Shown piece by piece: positions 1-6,609 of a stretch of 8,559 nucleotides of DNA (its first letter is position 1; each line of letters opens with the position of its first letter). The position numbers and the translations under genes are program-made. The notes beneath the pieces are model-generated. The model saw nothing but the letters and a program-made list of their open reading frames with translations, ran no database searches and was not told the DNA's origin. Source of the stretch: Devosia sp. (lineage in GTDB: Bacteria; Pseudomonadota; Alphaproteobacteria; Rhizobiales; Devosiaceae); assembly GCA_028290225.1 (NCBI GenBank), contig JAQGKH010000009.1, forward strand, positions 1-8,559, read 5' to 3'.

Positions 1-2181
1 CGCGAGAACTGGCTGCTGATCAAGCACAAGGACGACTACGCCAAACCCGAGGAAACCCTCACCACGCGCTTCACCACTTCGGTATCCACCGGGCGCGACC
101 TTGACGCCATTGCCAAGGGCCTTAAGCCCAGGAAAGGCAGCACCACCCCCGCCGATGCCGTTTGGCACTCCAATCGCGAGCCCGACGCTCCGGCCCAGGC
201 CAAAAAGGCGAAAGCGGCAAAATCCCCGAGCAAGTCGGGCAAGGCATCCCTGCCCCTGCCGCAGTTTCGCTCCCCCCAGCTCGCGACCCTTGTCGAGGAG
301 GTGCCGCAAACCACCGGCTGGGTCTTCGAGATGAAATATGACGGCTACCGGTGCCTGGCGGCGCTGTCGGGCGAAGAGGTGCGCCTTTACACCCGCAACG
401 CCAATGACTGGACGGCCCAGTTCGCCGCTATCGTGCCGCCGCTTCGCCAGGTTACCCAAGGCTCCGCCCTGATCGACGGCGAGCTCTGCGCCCTTGATGA
501 CAACGGCCGCACCGATTTTTCCACGCTCAAGAATGCCCTCTCGACCGGGCAATCCCTGGTTTATTTCGCCTTTGACCTGCTCGAACAGGACGGCGAGGAT
601 CTCTCCCGGCTGCCGCTGGTGGAGCGCAAGGCCCGCCTCCAGGCCCTCCTGGGCGATACCGGACCCGACAGCCCAATCCAGTTCTCCACCCATGTGATGG
701 GCAATGGCCTGCGCGTGTTCCAAAGCATCTGCTCGTCCGGGCACGAAGGCGTCATCGCCAAACAGGCCGATGCCCCCTATCGCGGCGAGCGGGCGCGCTC
801 CTGGCTCAAGGTGAAATGCTCCAAGCGGCAGGAATTCGTCATCGCCGGCTGGACCACCTCCACCAAGAAGAAGTCCTTCGCCTCGCTGCTGCTGGGCACC
901 TGGGAAGATGGCAAGCTGATCTATCGCGGCCGTGTCGGCACCGGCTTCACCCGGGCGGAAGCCCAGGCCTTGCAGGACCAGCTCGATGCGCGTGCCACCA
1001 CCACCAACCCGTTCAGCAACATTCCGCGTGCCGCCACCCGCGGCGCCAACTGGATCAAGCCCGAACTGGTGGGCGAAGTGGCGTTCACCGAGTTCACCCC
1101 TGATGGCGTGCTGCGTCATCCTTCTTTCATGGGTCTGCGCGAGGACAAGCCCGCCGCCGATGTGGTGATCGAAGCGCCAGCAGAACAGCCGCCCGAGGCG
1201 GCCAAAGCGAGCAAGGCCGGGTCAACCCCTCCACGCAAGGCGCCTGAGCCGGCTGAACCCGCCAAGCTCGATCGCGAAGCGGGTCTGGCTGCAGCCGAAA
1301 AGGTGGGCATCCATGTCACCTCGCCCGATCGCGTGATCTATCCCGGCCAGGGGGTCACCAAGGCCGATCTGCTGGCCTATTACACGGCGGTCGCCGATCG
1401 CATGCTGCCCTATATCGCCAATCGCCCCCTGAGCCTCGTGCGCTGCCCTCAGGGTCGCTCGAAATATTGCTTCTTCCAAAAGCACGATTCAGGCGGCTTC
1501 CCCGACGCGATGAAGTCGGTGCTGCTGACCGAAAAGGACGGCAGCCAGGAAGACTATTTCTACATCGATTCCCTGGCCGGCCTGCTCGCCGGCACGCAGA
1601 TGAACGTTATGGAATGGCATCTCTGGGGCGCCCCCACCCAGGATGTGGAGCGACCCGAGCGCCTCATCTTCGATATCGACCCCGATGAAGGGCTGGATTT
1701 CGCCGCCGTGCGTGCCGCCGCAGTCGACATCGCCAAGCTTCTGGCCGACCTCGGCCTCAAGACCTTTCCGCTGGTCAGTGGCGGCAAGGGGATCCACGTC
1801 ATTGCCCCGCTGGTGCCCAAGGCCGAGTGGCCCGAGGTCAAGGCCTTCTGCAAGCGCGTGGCGCAGCTCCTGTCCGAACGTGAGCCGGACCGCTTCATTG
1901 CCAATATGAGCAAGGCCAAGCGCAAGGGCAAATTCTTCGTGGACTACCTGCGCAATGAGCGCGGCTCCACGGCCGTGTCGCCCTGGTCGAGCCGCTCGCG
2001 CGAAGGCGCGCCCGCGGCCGTGCCCGTCAGCTGGGAAGAACTGGAAACCGTCACTGCCGCCAATCAGTTCAACCTGGCATTGGCCGCTGAACGCGCCCAG
2101 CTGCCCGATCCATGGACCGGCTATTTCGAGGTGAAGCAGTCCATCACCCCCGCCATGAGCAAGCAGGTCGGCGCGTCCTAG
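1..2181 (+). CDS. ligD: LigD, multifunctional NHEJ DNA ligase/polymerase (5' end outside window)
   Basis: LigD repairs double-strand breaks with Ku by end processing, templated or untemplated nucleotide addition and ATP-dependent sealing. The reading frame is open from base 1 to a TAG stop, giving 726 visible residues. Order is PE-LIG-POL: residues 1-40 are the end of the phosphoesterase domain (NWLLIKHKD), followed by a Lys/Ala-rich linker. The ligase domain has nucleotidyl-acceptor Lys112 in EMKYDGYR, motif IV EGVIAK (249-254) and motif V LKVK (269-272). A Pro/Ala linker near 383-420 leads to the primase-like polymerase domain with His540, the metal-binding pair Asp558/Asp560 (DIDPDEG), Ser593 and His599 (SGGKGIHV) and Asp648 (FVDYLRN). 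The spacing equals that recalled for Pseudomonas aeruginosa LigD (His651, Asp669/671, His710, Asp759), so about 105-110 residues are missing at the left. The GTG at 301 is internal, not the start. All visible catalytic residues are present. No Ku gene is in view. Confidence 0.96.
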   Translation, partial: RENWLLIKHKDDYAKPEETLTTRFTTSVSTGRDLDAIAKGLKPRKGSTTPADAVWHSNREPDAPAQAKKAKAAKSPSKSGKASLPLPQFRSPQLATLVEEVPQTTGWVFEMKYDGYRCLAALSGEEVRLYTRNANDWTAQFAAIVPPLRQVTQGSALIDGELCALDDNGRTDFSTLKNALSTGQSLVYFAFDLLEQDGEDLSRLPLVERKARLQALLGDTGPDSPIQFSTHVMGNGLRVFQSICSSGHEGVIAKQADAPYRGERARSWLKVKCSKRQEFVIAGWTTSTKKKSFASLLLGTWEDGKLIYRGRVGTGFTRAEAQALQDQLDARATTTNPFSNIPRAATRGANWIKPELVGEVAFTEFTPDGVLRHPSFMGLREDKPAADVVIEAPAEQPPEAAKASKAGSTPPRKAPEPAEPAKLDREAGLAAAEKVGIHVTSPDRVIYPGQGVTKADLLAYYTAVADRMLPYIANRPLSLVRCPQGRSKYCFFQKHDSGGFPDAMKSVLLTEKDGSQEDYFYIDSLAGLLAGTQMNVMEWHLWGAPTQDVERPERLIFDIDPDEGLDFAAVRAAAVDIAKLLADLGLKTFPLVSGGKGIHVIAPLVPKAEWPEVKAFCKRVAQLLSEREPDRFIANMSKAKRKGKFFVDYLRNERGSTAVSPWSSRSREGAPAAVPVSWEELETVTAANQFNLALAAERAQLPDPWTGYFEVKQSITPAMSKQVGAS

Positions 2182-2858
2182 GGCGCTGTTTCCGAGCGGG
2201 GCCGCCCAAAGCTTGTGGTCAGCACGACGGCCAGCAAGGCAAATGTCACCATGCCCGCTGCCAGGAAATGGGCATTCTGCCATTCCAGCCGCTCGACGAA
2301 ATCGTAGATCGCGATCGACAAGACCTTGGTTTGGCCCGGAATATTGCCCCCGATCATCAGCACCACGCCAAATTCCCCCACTGTGTGGGCAAAGCTGAGC
2401 ACCGCGCCGGCCACATAGCCCGGCCGCGCCAGCGGCACCGCGACCCGCCAGAACCGCTGCCAGGGGGTGGCGCCCAGGCACAGCGCCGATTCCAGCGGCT
2501 CGCGGCCAATTGCGGCAAAGGCGCCGCGCAGGGGCGCAACCATGAATGGCAGGGACGAAATCACCGATCCGATCACCAGGCCCGGAAACGAAAACGCCAG
2601 CGTCCGCCCGCCCCATAGCGCCGCGAGGCCCCCGCCGGGGCCATAGGGTCCAAGCGCCAGCAACAGGTAAAACCCGAGCACCGTTGGCGGCAACACCAGC
2701 GGCAGGGTCACGATGGCCGCGACCAGCTCGACGCCGCGCTTTTGGCTGCGCGCCAGCCACCAGGCCAGCGGCGTGCCGATCACCAGCAGGATTGCGGTGG
2801 TCAGTGCTGCCAGCAGCAAGGTCAGGCTGATGGGCGCCCCGATTTCCGTCAGACTCAC
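2178..2858 (-). CDS. modB: ModB, molybdate ABC transporter permease
   Basis: This is the inner-membrane permease of the high-affinity molybdate importer. It has 226 residues, normal for ModB, with about five hydrophobic segments. Residues near 127-146 form the EAA loop that docks the ATPase (core LGATPWQRFWRVAVPLARPG), and TVGEFGVVLMIGGNIPGQT further on is a ModB signature. The start is GTG at 2858, overlapping the modA stop as GTGA, so translation is probably coupled. The C-terminus is short and ends on a TAG sharing CTAG with the convergent ligD stop. No ModC ATPase gene follows: DNA beyond the stop is ligD on the other strand. The intact EAA loop implies that an ATPase partner exists elsewhere. 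Confidence 0.95.
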   Translation of the reverse strand: MSLTEIGAPISLTLLLAALTTAILLVIGTPLAWWLARSQKRGVELVAAIVTLPLVLPPTVLGFYLLLALGPYGPGGGLAALWGGRTLAFSFPGLVIGSVISSLPFMVAPLRGAFAAIGREPLESALCLGATPWQRFWRVAVPLARPGYVAGAVLSFAHTVGEFGVVLMIGGNIPGQTKVLSIAIYDFVERLEWQNAHFLAAGMVTFALLAVVLTTSFGRPRSETAP

Positions 2859-3601
2859 GGCGCGATCACCGATCCCACCCGGTAACCGGCTCCTTGGATC
2901 AGCGACACGGCATCATCGCTCCGCAAGAAAGCGAGGAATGCCGTCGCTGCCGCATTGTTCGCCCCGCTGTTGAGCAGCACGGCATCCTGCCGGATCGGCT
3001 CATAAAGCGCGCTCGGCACCACCCAGACCCCCTCCTGCCCCGCCACTTGGCTCAGGGCCACAAAACCCAGCTCAGCATTGCCGGTGTGCACGAACTGCAA
3101 TGCCTGCCCGATATTTTCGCCCATCACCAGCTTGGGCTGCAATGCATCGAGGAGCCCGAGTGCCGTGAGCGTTTCCACGGCCGCCTGGCCATAGGGCGCC
3201 GCCGCAGGATCGGCAATGGCGAGCTTTTCAAATGCGCCTTGGAGCACTTCGGCGCCTGCCGACACATCCAGTGTCGTGCTGTAAAGCGCCAGCGCTCCGA
3301 TGGCATAGGTGAAGACGCTGCCCTCCACGCCATACCCTTCGGCCACCGCCCGCTCGGGCCGCTCGGCATCGGCCGCCAGCAGGATGTCGAATGGCGCGCC
3401 CTGCGTGATCTGGCTATACAGCAGCCCGGTCGCCCCGAAGCTCAACCGCAACTCGTGCCCGGTTTGCGCGGCGAACAAGCTTGCCAGCTGCTCGGCAGTC
3501 TCGGTAAAATTCGCGGCGACGGCGACCTGGGCCGTTTCCGCCCGGGCAGGCAGCACAACAAGACAGCCCAGCAGCGCTCCGATCAGACCTGCGTATCGCA
3601 T
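2855..3601 (-). CDS. modA: ModA, periplasmic molybdate-binding protein
   Basis: This is the substrate-binding protein that captures molybdate (possibly also tungstate) in the periplasm and delivers it to ModB. An N-terminal signal peptide (RYAGLIGALLGCLVVLPARA) precedes the mature start ETAQVAVAANF. Family motifs are AANFTETAEQL, FGATGLLYSQITQGAPFDIL, LLAADAERP and, towards the end, NAELGFVALSQV. The length of 248 residues is usual. Two adjacent ATG codons occur at 3604 and 3601. The GGAG at 3610-3607 is only 2 nt from the first but 5 nt from the second, so 3601 is preferred. The frame stays open to 3835 but that extension is antisense to nothing functional, overlaps modE and would bury the signal peptide, so it is not used. 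The stop overlaps the modB start. Confidence 0.95.
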   Translation of the reverse strand: MRYAGLIGALLGCLVVLPARAETAQVAVAANFTETAEQLASLFAAQTGHELRLSFGATGLLYSQITQGAPFDILLAADAERPERAVAEGYGVEGSVFTYAIGALALYSTTLDVSAGAEVLQGAFEKLAIADPAAAPYGQAAVETLTALGLLDALQPKLVMGENIGQALQFVHTGNAELGFVALSQVAGQEGVWVVPSALYEPIRQDAVLLNSGANNAAATAFLAFLRSDDAVSLIQGAGYRVGSVIAP

Positions 3602-3609
3602 CATCGCTC

Positions 3610-3633
3610 CGATATGTTTAGTCAAACATATCG
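3610..3633. promoter_or_regulatory. Perfect palindrome, probable ModE operator for modAB
   Basis: Ten-base arms CGATATGTTT and AAACATATCG flank the centre AGTC, a perfect 24-bp inverted repeat in the 52-bp modE-modA gap. The span, the CG ends and the AT-rich arms resemble the ModE site at E. coli modA as I recall it. It covers the candidate -10 of modA and ends at the modA ribosome binding site, so a bound protein would block initiation. In RNA the same bases could form a 10-bp hairpin with a 4-nt loop. The assignment to ModE is inferred from the neighbouring gene. Confidence 0.75.
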
Positions 3634-3652
3634 AGAACCCACGCCAGCGCAA
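3625..3652 (-). promoter_or_regulatory. Candidate sigma-70 type promoter of modA
   Basis: Reading leftward, TTGCGC (3652-3647) is followed after 16 nt by TATGTT (3630-3625). The -10 lies inside the palindrome, which suits a repressor-controlled promoter. Initiation would be near 3618, leaving a leader of about 15-20 nt. Based on sequence resemblance only. Confidence 0.45.
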
Positions 3653-3656
3653 GCCC

Positions 3657-4025
3657 TTATTTCTCCGGCTGCAGCTCGAACAGCGTACGCAGACGCTCCA
3701 CCTCGGGGGCGATGGCGAGGCGGGTCCGGCCTTGCATCTCGCGATATGAGGCAAGCACCGCCGCGCCGGCCATCGTGAGTTGTGCCCCGCCCTGCCCAGC
3801 TCCACCGCGCGAAGCGTCCACCAGCGGACGGCCAAAGCCCTCGTTCAGCGCTTGCACCAGGGTCCAGGCGCGCTTGTAGCTCATGCCCATGGCCTTGCCG
3901 GCGGCCGCGATCGAACCGGTCCGGGCGATCGACTCCAGCAGGTCGGCTCTGCCGGGCCCCACATAAGCGGTTTCGCTCAATGTCACCCGCAGATGCGCCA
4001 GGCCATCCTCGGGCGCGCCGCTCAT
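3657..4025 (-). CDS. modE: ModE-type winged-helix regulator, DNA-binding domain only
   Basis: This is a 122-residue protein corresponding to the N-terminal, LysR-like winged helix of ModE, which represses molybdate uptake genes. The helix-turn-helix is in residues about 25-60 (ADLLESIARTGSIAAAGKAM, then GMSYKRAWTLVQALN), followed by the wing (GGAGQGGAQLTMAG) and a final helix likely to dimerise. E. coli ModE is about 260 residues and carries two C-terminal Mop/TOBE molybdate-binding modules; these are absent and the protein ends soon after the wing helix, so ligand sensing is unexplained. Short stand-alone forms are known in other proteobacteria. The ATG lies 3 nt after the eda stop and modA begins 55 nt downstream, across the palindrome. 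Confidence 0.88.
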   Translation of the reverse strand: MSGAPEDGLAHLRVTLSETAYVGPGRADLLESIARTGSIAAAGKAMGMSYKRAWTLVQALNEGFGRPLVDASRGGAGQGGAQLTMAGAAVLASYREMQGRTRLAIAPEVERLRTLFELQPEK

Positions 4026-4028
4026 GCG

Positions 4029-4664
4029 CTACGCGCCCAGTGCCGCCGCTTCGCGCGCCAGAGCCTCGATCCGCGCGAAATCGTTGCTGGCCAAGGCATC
4101 GGCCGGCATGATCCAGGAGCCGCCGACGCAGATGACATTGGGCAGCCCCAGGTAAACCTTGGCCTTGGCCTGATCGATGCCACCCGTGGGGCAGAAGGTG
4201 ATGTCAGGCAATGGCGAAGCAAACGCCTTCAGCACCGGCGCGCCGCCCAGCGCCTCGGCCGGAAAGAACTTCAGGAAGCTGTAGCCGCGCTCGGCGGCGG
4301 TCATGGCCTCGCTGGGCGTGCCAATGCCGGGCAGCAGCGGAATGCCCATATCGTCGGCGGCATCCAGGATGCGCGGCGAAATGCCGGGCGAAACCATGAA
4401 CTGGCAGCCCGCATCCACGCTTTGCTTCATGTGCAAGGCGGTGCGCACGGTGCCCGACCCGATGATCGCGCCGGTCACCTTGCCCATTTCTTCCATCACC
4501 TTGAGGGCATTGGGCGTGCGCAGGGTGACTTCCAGAATGGGCAACCCGCCCGCCACCAGCGCTTCGGCCAGCGGCCGCGCCTGATCGACATCGTCAAGAA
4601 TGATCACGGGCACCACCGGCGCCAACGATAAAATGGAACGCATGGCTTGCGCGTCTTGCGGCAT
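4029..4664 (-). CDS. eda: Eda, KDPG (KHG) aldolase
   Basis: This is 2-keto-3-deoxy-6-phosphogluconate aldolase, which cleaves KDPG to pyruvate and glyceraldehyde 3-phosphate in the Entner-Doudoroff pathway and often also acts on 4-hydroxy-2-oxoglutarate. Residues (from the ATG at 4664) include the catalytic Glu45 in EVTLRT, the Schiff-base Lys132 in FLKFFPAE, and the phosphate-binding stretches FCPTGGI (157-163) and GGSWIMPADAL (181-191). The length of 211 fits the family. A GTG at 4676 would add four residues and an ATG at 4643 would remove seven; 4664 is chosen because it has GAGAG upstream and aligns with E. coli Eda. The stop is 3 nt before modE. Ninety bp without a gene separate it from the HNH-fold gene upstream, so it may also have its own promoter. 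Confidence 0.95.
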   Translation of the reverse strand: MPQDAQAMRSILSLAPVVPVIILDDVDQARPLAEALVAGGLPILEVTLRTPNALKVMEEMGKVTGAIIGSGTVRTALHMKQSVDAGCQFMVSPGISPRILDAADDMGIPLLPGIGTPSEAMTAAERGYSFLKFFPAEALGGAPVLKAFASPLPDITFCPTGGIDQAKAKVYLGLPNVICVGGSWIMPADALASNDFARIEALAREAAALGA

Positions 4665-4766
4665 GGGAGCTCTCACGGCTGAAGATCGTTTGCGACAGCG
4701 TTATGGCCTTGCTGGCGCGCCTGCAACCCCGTTGCACGCCAAAGCGGGCACAAACGCTCTGAGCCC

Positions 4767-5270
4767 TCAGGGACGCAGGAAAATATGGGAGCGGTGAAAA
4801 GCCAGGGCTGCGGTGTCGGGCAGCCCAGTCGCATCCACGGGCAAAGCGAGGCGGCCATTGGCGTTGAGCGCCTGGAGCAATTCAGGATCCACGCGGCTGA
4901 GATCAACGATGATCTCGAGCCCCGGCCCAACCGTCAAGTGCCCGGCCGCAAAAGCCCGGTCCGCCGCCGGCGACAAGCACAGGAAATTGCTGACATGCAG
5001 CGCCCCGCCTGCGTCGCGTGGCCGAATGGGGCAAACCTGCAGCCCATCGGCGGGTGCTCCTGTAGCCGCCTCCGCTCCCGTCAGGGCGCAGCGAAAGCCG
5101 TAATTGACCAGAACGCTGCGATAAAGGGCGGCATAACTATCGAGCCCGGGCGCCTCCAAGCCCTCGAAGCGCGCCGATGCTTCCTCCAGCCCGCGCAGCC
5201 AATAAGCTAGCTTGCTCGGATCATCGGCGGCCTCGATGCCGTCTTCGTCGCCGCCGTCGATCAATCGCAA
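4767..5270 (-). CDS. HNH-fold protein with lost catalytic residues, function unknown
   Basis: This 167-residue protein matches the general pattern of the HNH_2-like endonuclease family: YGFRCALTG (57-65), a conserved VSN (93-95), a helix that aligns with the usual LFD segment, a GR-L-P element and a final AFHRSHIF (157-164). The residues that make these enzymes nucleases are not there: the usual AHI triad is CPI (80-82), and the H..FD helix reads PAADRAFAAG (101-110). It is therefore probably a non-catalytic relative, or a decaying gene that is still intact. The start is TTG at 5270, the first start codon after an in-frame stop at 5298-5300, with AGGG just upstream; TTG at 5264 is also possible. 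It sits 59 bp after the kinase stop in the same direction and is probably cotranscribed. The family assignment is by eye and moderate. Confidence 0.7.
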   Translation of the reverse strand: MRLIDGGDEDGIEAADDPSKLAYWLRGLEEASARFEGLEAPGLDSYAALYRSVLVNYGFRCALTGAEAATGAPADGLQVCPIRPRDAGGALHVSNFLCLSPAADRAFAAGHLTVGPGLEIIVDLSRVDPELLQALNANGRLALPVDATGLPDTAALAFHRSHIFLRP

Positions 5271-5296
5271 AACCCTGGGATCAAAATGCCCAACTG

Positions 5297-5322
5297 TCTA
5301 TACGTACGGAACTATATGTAAA
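5297..5322 (-). promoter_or_regulatory. AT-rich patch, weak promoter candidate before the HNH-fold gene
   Basis: This gap between kinase and HNH-fold gene is clearly AT-richer than its surroundings. Leftward, TTTACA (5322-5317) and TATAGA (5302-5297) resemble -35 and -10 boxes, but the 14-nt spacer is too short for a good sigma-70 promoter. It is listed because the composition stands out. Confidence 0.25.
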
Positions 5323-5329
5323 CAGCCGA

Positions 5330-6289
5330 TCAAGGCGCCAGGCTTGCGAGCAGCGCGTCCACTTCACTGCGCCCGGGGGGCCGGCAGCCCTTTTGCGCGC
5401 AGTTGAGTCCAGCCACTACTGCTCCAAACCGCAGGGTTGCCGCGAGCGCCGCGTCGTCCAGCGCGCCAAGCACGCCGGGACGCAGCGAACCGGTCTCCTC
5501 CAGCCAGGTCAGAATACCCGCCATCAAACTGTCGCCGGCCCCAACCGTGTCCCCAAAAGCAGGTGGCGCATAAATGCCCGCATGCGCCTGTCCCGCTGCA
5601 GTAAACGCCCGCGAGCCGCCCTCGCCCAGCGTCACCACCACCAGCTCGCAATTGGGCCGCGCCAGGAGTTCGGCCGCATGCGCCTCGATGCTCTTGCCGG
5701 CATCCAGGGCTTGCAGATCTTCTTCCGAAACCTTGATCAGATGCGCCAGGTCCAGAAAGGCGGACAAGCGCTGCTTGTAGGCGGCAAAATCCTCCACCAG
5801 CGACGGCCGCACATTGGGGTCGATCGAAATCGTGGCGCCCTTGGCGACTGCCGCCCGCACCACCTCGATCCACGCCGCGGCATCCTCAGGCAGGATGGGA
5901 CAAAACCCCCCGATCTGAAACAGGGTCAGCTTATCGGGCAGTGCCGCGATCATTCCCTCGGCGGTGAACGCCCGGTCGGCACCCCGATAGAATTCATACT
6001 GAGCCTTGCCCTGCGCATCCAGCGTGACCACGGCCAGCGTGGTTGGCGCCGCAACGCGTTCCTCCAGCAGCACCCGTACCCCCGCCTCCGCCAGCGGCTC
6101 GAGCAGATAAGTCCCGAAGCCATCCTTGGAAATGGGGCACAGATAACCCGTCGAATTGCCGAGCTTGGCCAAGGCGATGGCGCAGTTATAGGGCGAGCCC
6201 CCCGGATGCGCCTGCATGCGGATCGCATCATTGCCTTGGCGTGGCTCCGACACCAGATCGATCAGGCTTTCGCCCCCCACCACAAACAT
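5330..6289 (-). CDS. PfkB/ribokinase-family sugar kinase, fructokinase-like
   Basis: This is a cytoplasmic ATP-dependent kinase of the ribokinase/PfkB family, 319 residues, normal length. The N-terminal sugar-binding signature is HPGGSPYNCAIALAKLGN (28-45), IDPNVRP (156-162) lies mid-protein, and the anion hole and catalytic base are in GDTVGAGDS (246-254) with Asp253. The sequence resembles alphaproteobacterial fructokinase-like carbohydrate kinases more than E. coli KdgK, but with eda two genes downstream a keto-deoxy sugar acid substrate cannot be excluded, so no symbol is given. The ATG at 6289 is chosen because AAGGA precedes it by about 6 nt and the conserved start MFVVGGESLIDL follows; the frame upstream is open but unlike the family. 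It is the first gene of the leftward cluster. Confidence 0.88.
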   Translation of the reverse strand: MFVVGGESLIDLVSEPRQGNDAIRMQAHPGGSPYNCAIALAKLGNSTGYLCPISKDGFGTYLLEPLAEAGVRVLLEERVAAPTTLAVVTLDAQGKAQYEFYRGADRAFTAEGMIAALPDKLTLFQIGGFCPILPEDAAAWIEVVRAAVAKGATISIDPNVRPSLVEDFAAYKQRLSAFLDLAHLIKVSEEDLQALDAGKSIEAHAAELLARPNCELVVVTLGEGGSRAFTAAGQAHAGIYAPPAFGDTVGAGDSLMAGILTWLEETGSLRPGVLGALDDAALAATLRFGAVVAGLNCAQKGCRPPGRSEVDALLASLAP

Positions 6290-6327
6290 GCGCGTTCCTT
6301 TCTTGCGCTTATCTCGCCGCTGCGCAG

Positions 6328-6355
6328 CCCATAGCATTCGGGACGATTTTGTCAC
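6328..6355 (-). promoter_or_regulatory. Candidate sigma-70 promoter of the sugar kinase
   Basis: Leftward, GTGACA (6355-6350) and TATGGG (6333-6328) are 16 nt apart, a fair match to -35 and -10 boxes. Initiation near 6320 would leave a leader of about 30 nt before the kinase ATG. Its -35 touches the CCTGCA inverted repeat. Confidence 0.4.
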
Positions 6356-6369
6356 CTGCAGAGTGCAGG
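6355..6369. repeat. 15-bp inverted repeat, possible operator
   Basis: CCTGCA and TGCAGG are perfect 6-bp arms around GAG. The repeat abuts the candidate -35 of the kinase and is about 240 bp from the rightward operon, so it would fit an operator for the kinase genes. No regulator gene for it is in view, and arms this short can arise by chance. Confidence 0.35.
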
Positions 6370-6609
6370 ATATTGTTGGGTGGGTGCCCCTCGGCAAGTT
6401 GGGCCATGTGCCTGTCCCATCCATCAACCGTCAGCGTTCTGCCTCGCACTTTGCTGGCCGATATTCCGACCCGTCCCCTTGGGGAGCTCGCCACGCCGCA
6501 CCAAGGCGTACTGTCACTTTTCTTGACCAAGCTCGGGATTAAAACCCAACCAGTGGTGTTGACGCTGCTGAGGGTGGCTTTGCTGCCCCGCACAAGGGAA
6601 GGAAACTCC

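Larger units (their letters stand above)
6290..6609. other. Divergent intergenic region (320 bp)
   Basis: This is the only long gap in the window, separating the leftward sugar-kinase cluster from the rightward sigma-factor operon. It holds the candidate kinase promoter, the CCTGCA inverted repeat and a possible ECF promoter element. No convincing gene is seen on either strand: the open frames crossing it run in from neighbouring genes and resemble no family. I see no tRNA, riboswitch or strong terminator. Confidence 0.7.

Noticed and set aside
1489..2760. 423-residue open frame on the minus strand across the end of ligD and modB
   Set aside because: It runs out of frame through two genes with clear conserved motifs, shows low-complexity Gly/Ala/Arg-rich sequence and resembles no family; such long frames are expected opposite GC-rich genes.
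3602..3835. N-terminal extension of modA by 78 residues
   Set aside because: It would overlap modE, read through the palindrome and place a normal signal peptide in mid-protein.
3780..4631. 283-residue plus-strand open frame opposite eda and modE
   Set aside because: Eda and ModE on the other strand have catalytic and HTH motifs; this frame has none.
4677..4766. Possible terminator between the HNH-fold gene and eda
   Set aside because: Only 4-5 bp stems around CTGAG/CTCAG and no T-run; too weak to call.
5177..6334. 385-residue open frame on the plus strand opposite the sugar kinase
   Set aside because: It is antisense to the kinase, whose PfkB motifs are unmistakable, and its own sequence is rich in Arg/Gln/His without recognisable domains.
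6475..6484. CCCC-TT-GGGG hairpin in the intergenic region
   Set aside because: Four-base arms with a two-base loop are common by chance in GC-rich DNA, and there is no T-run.
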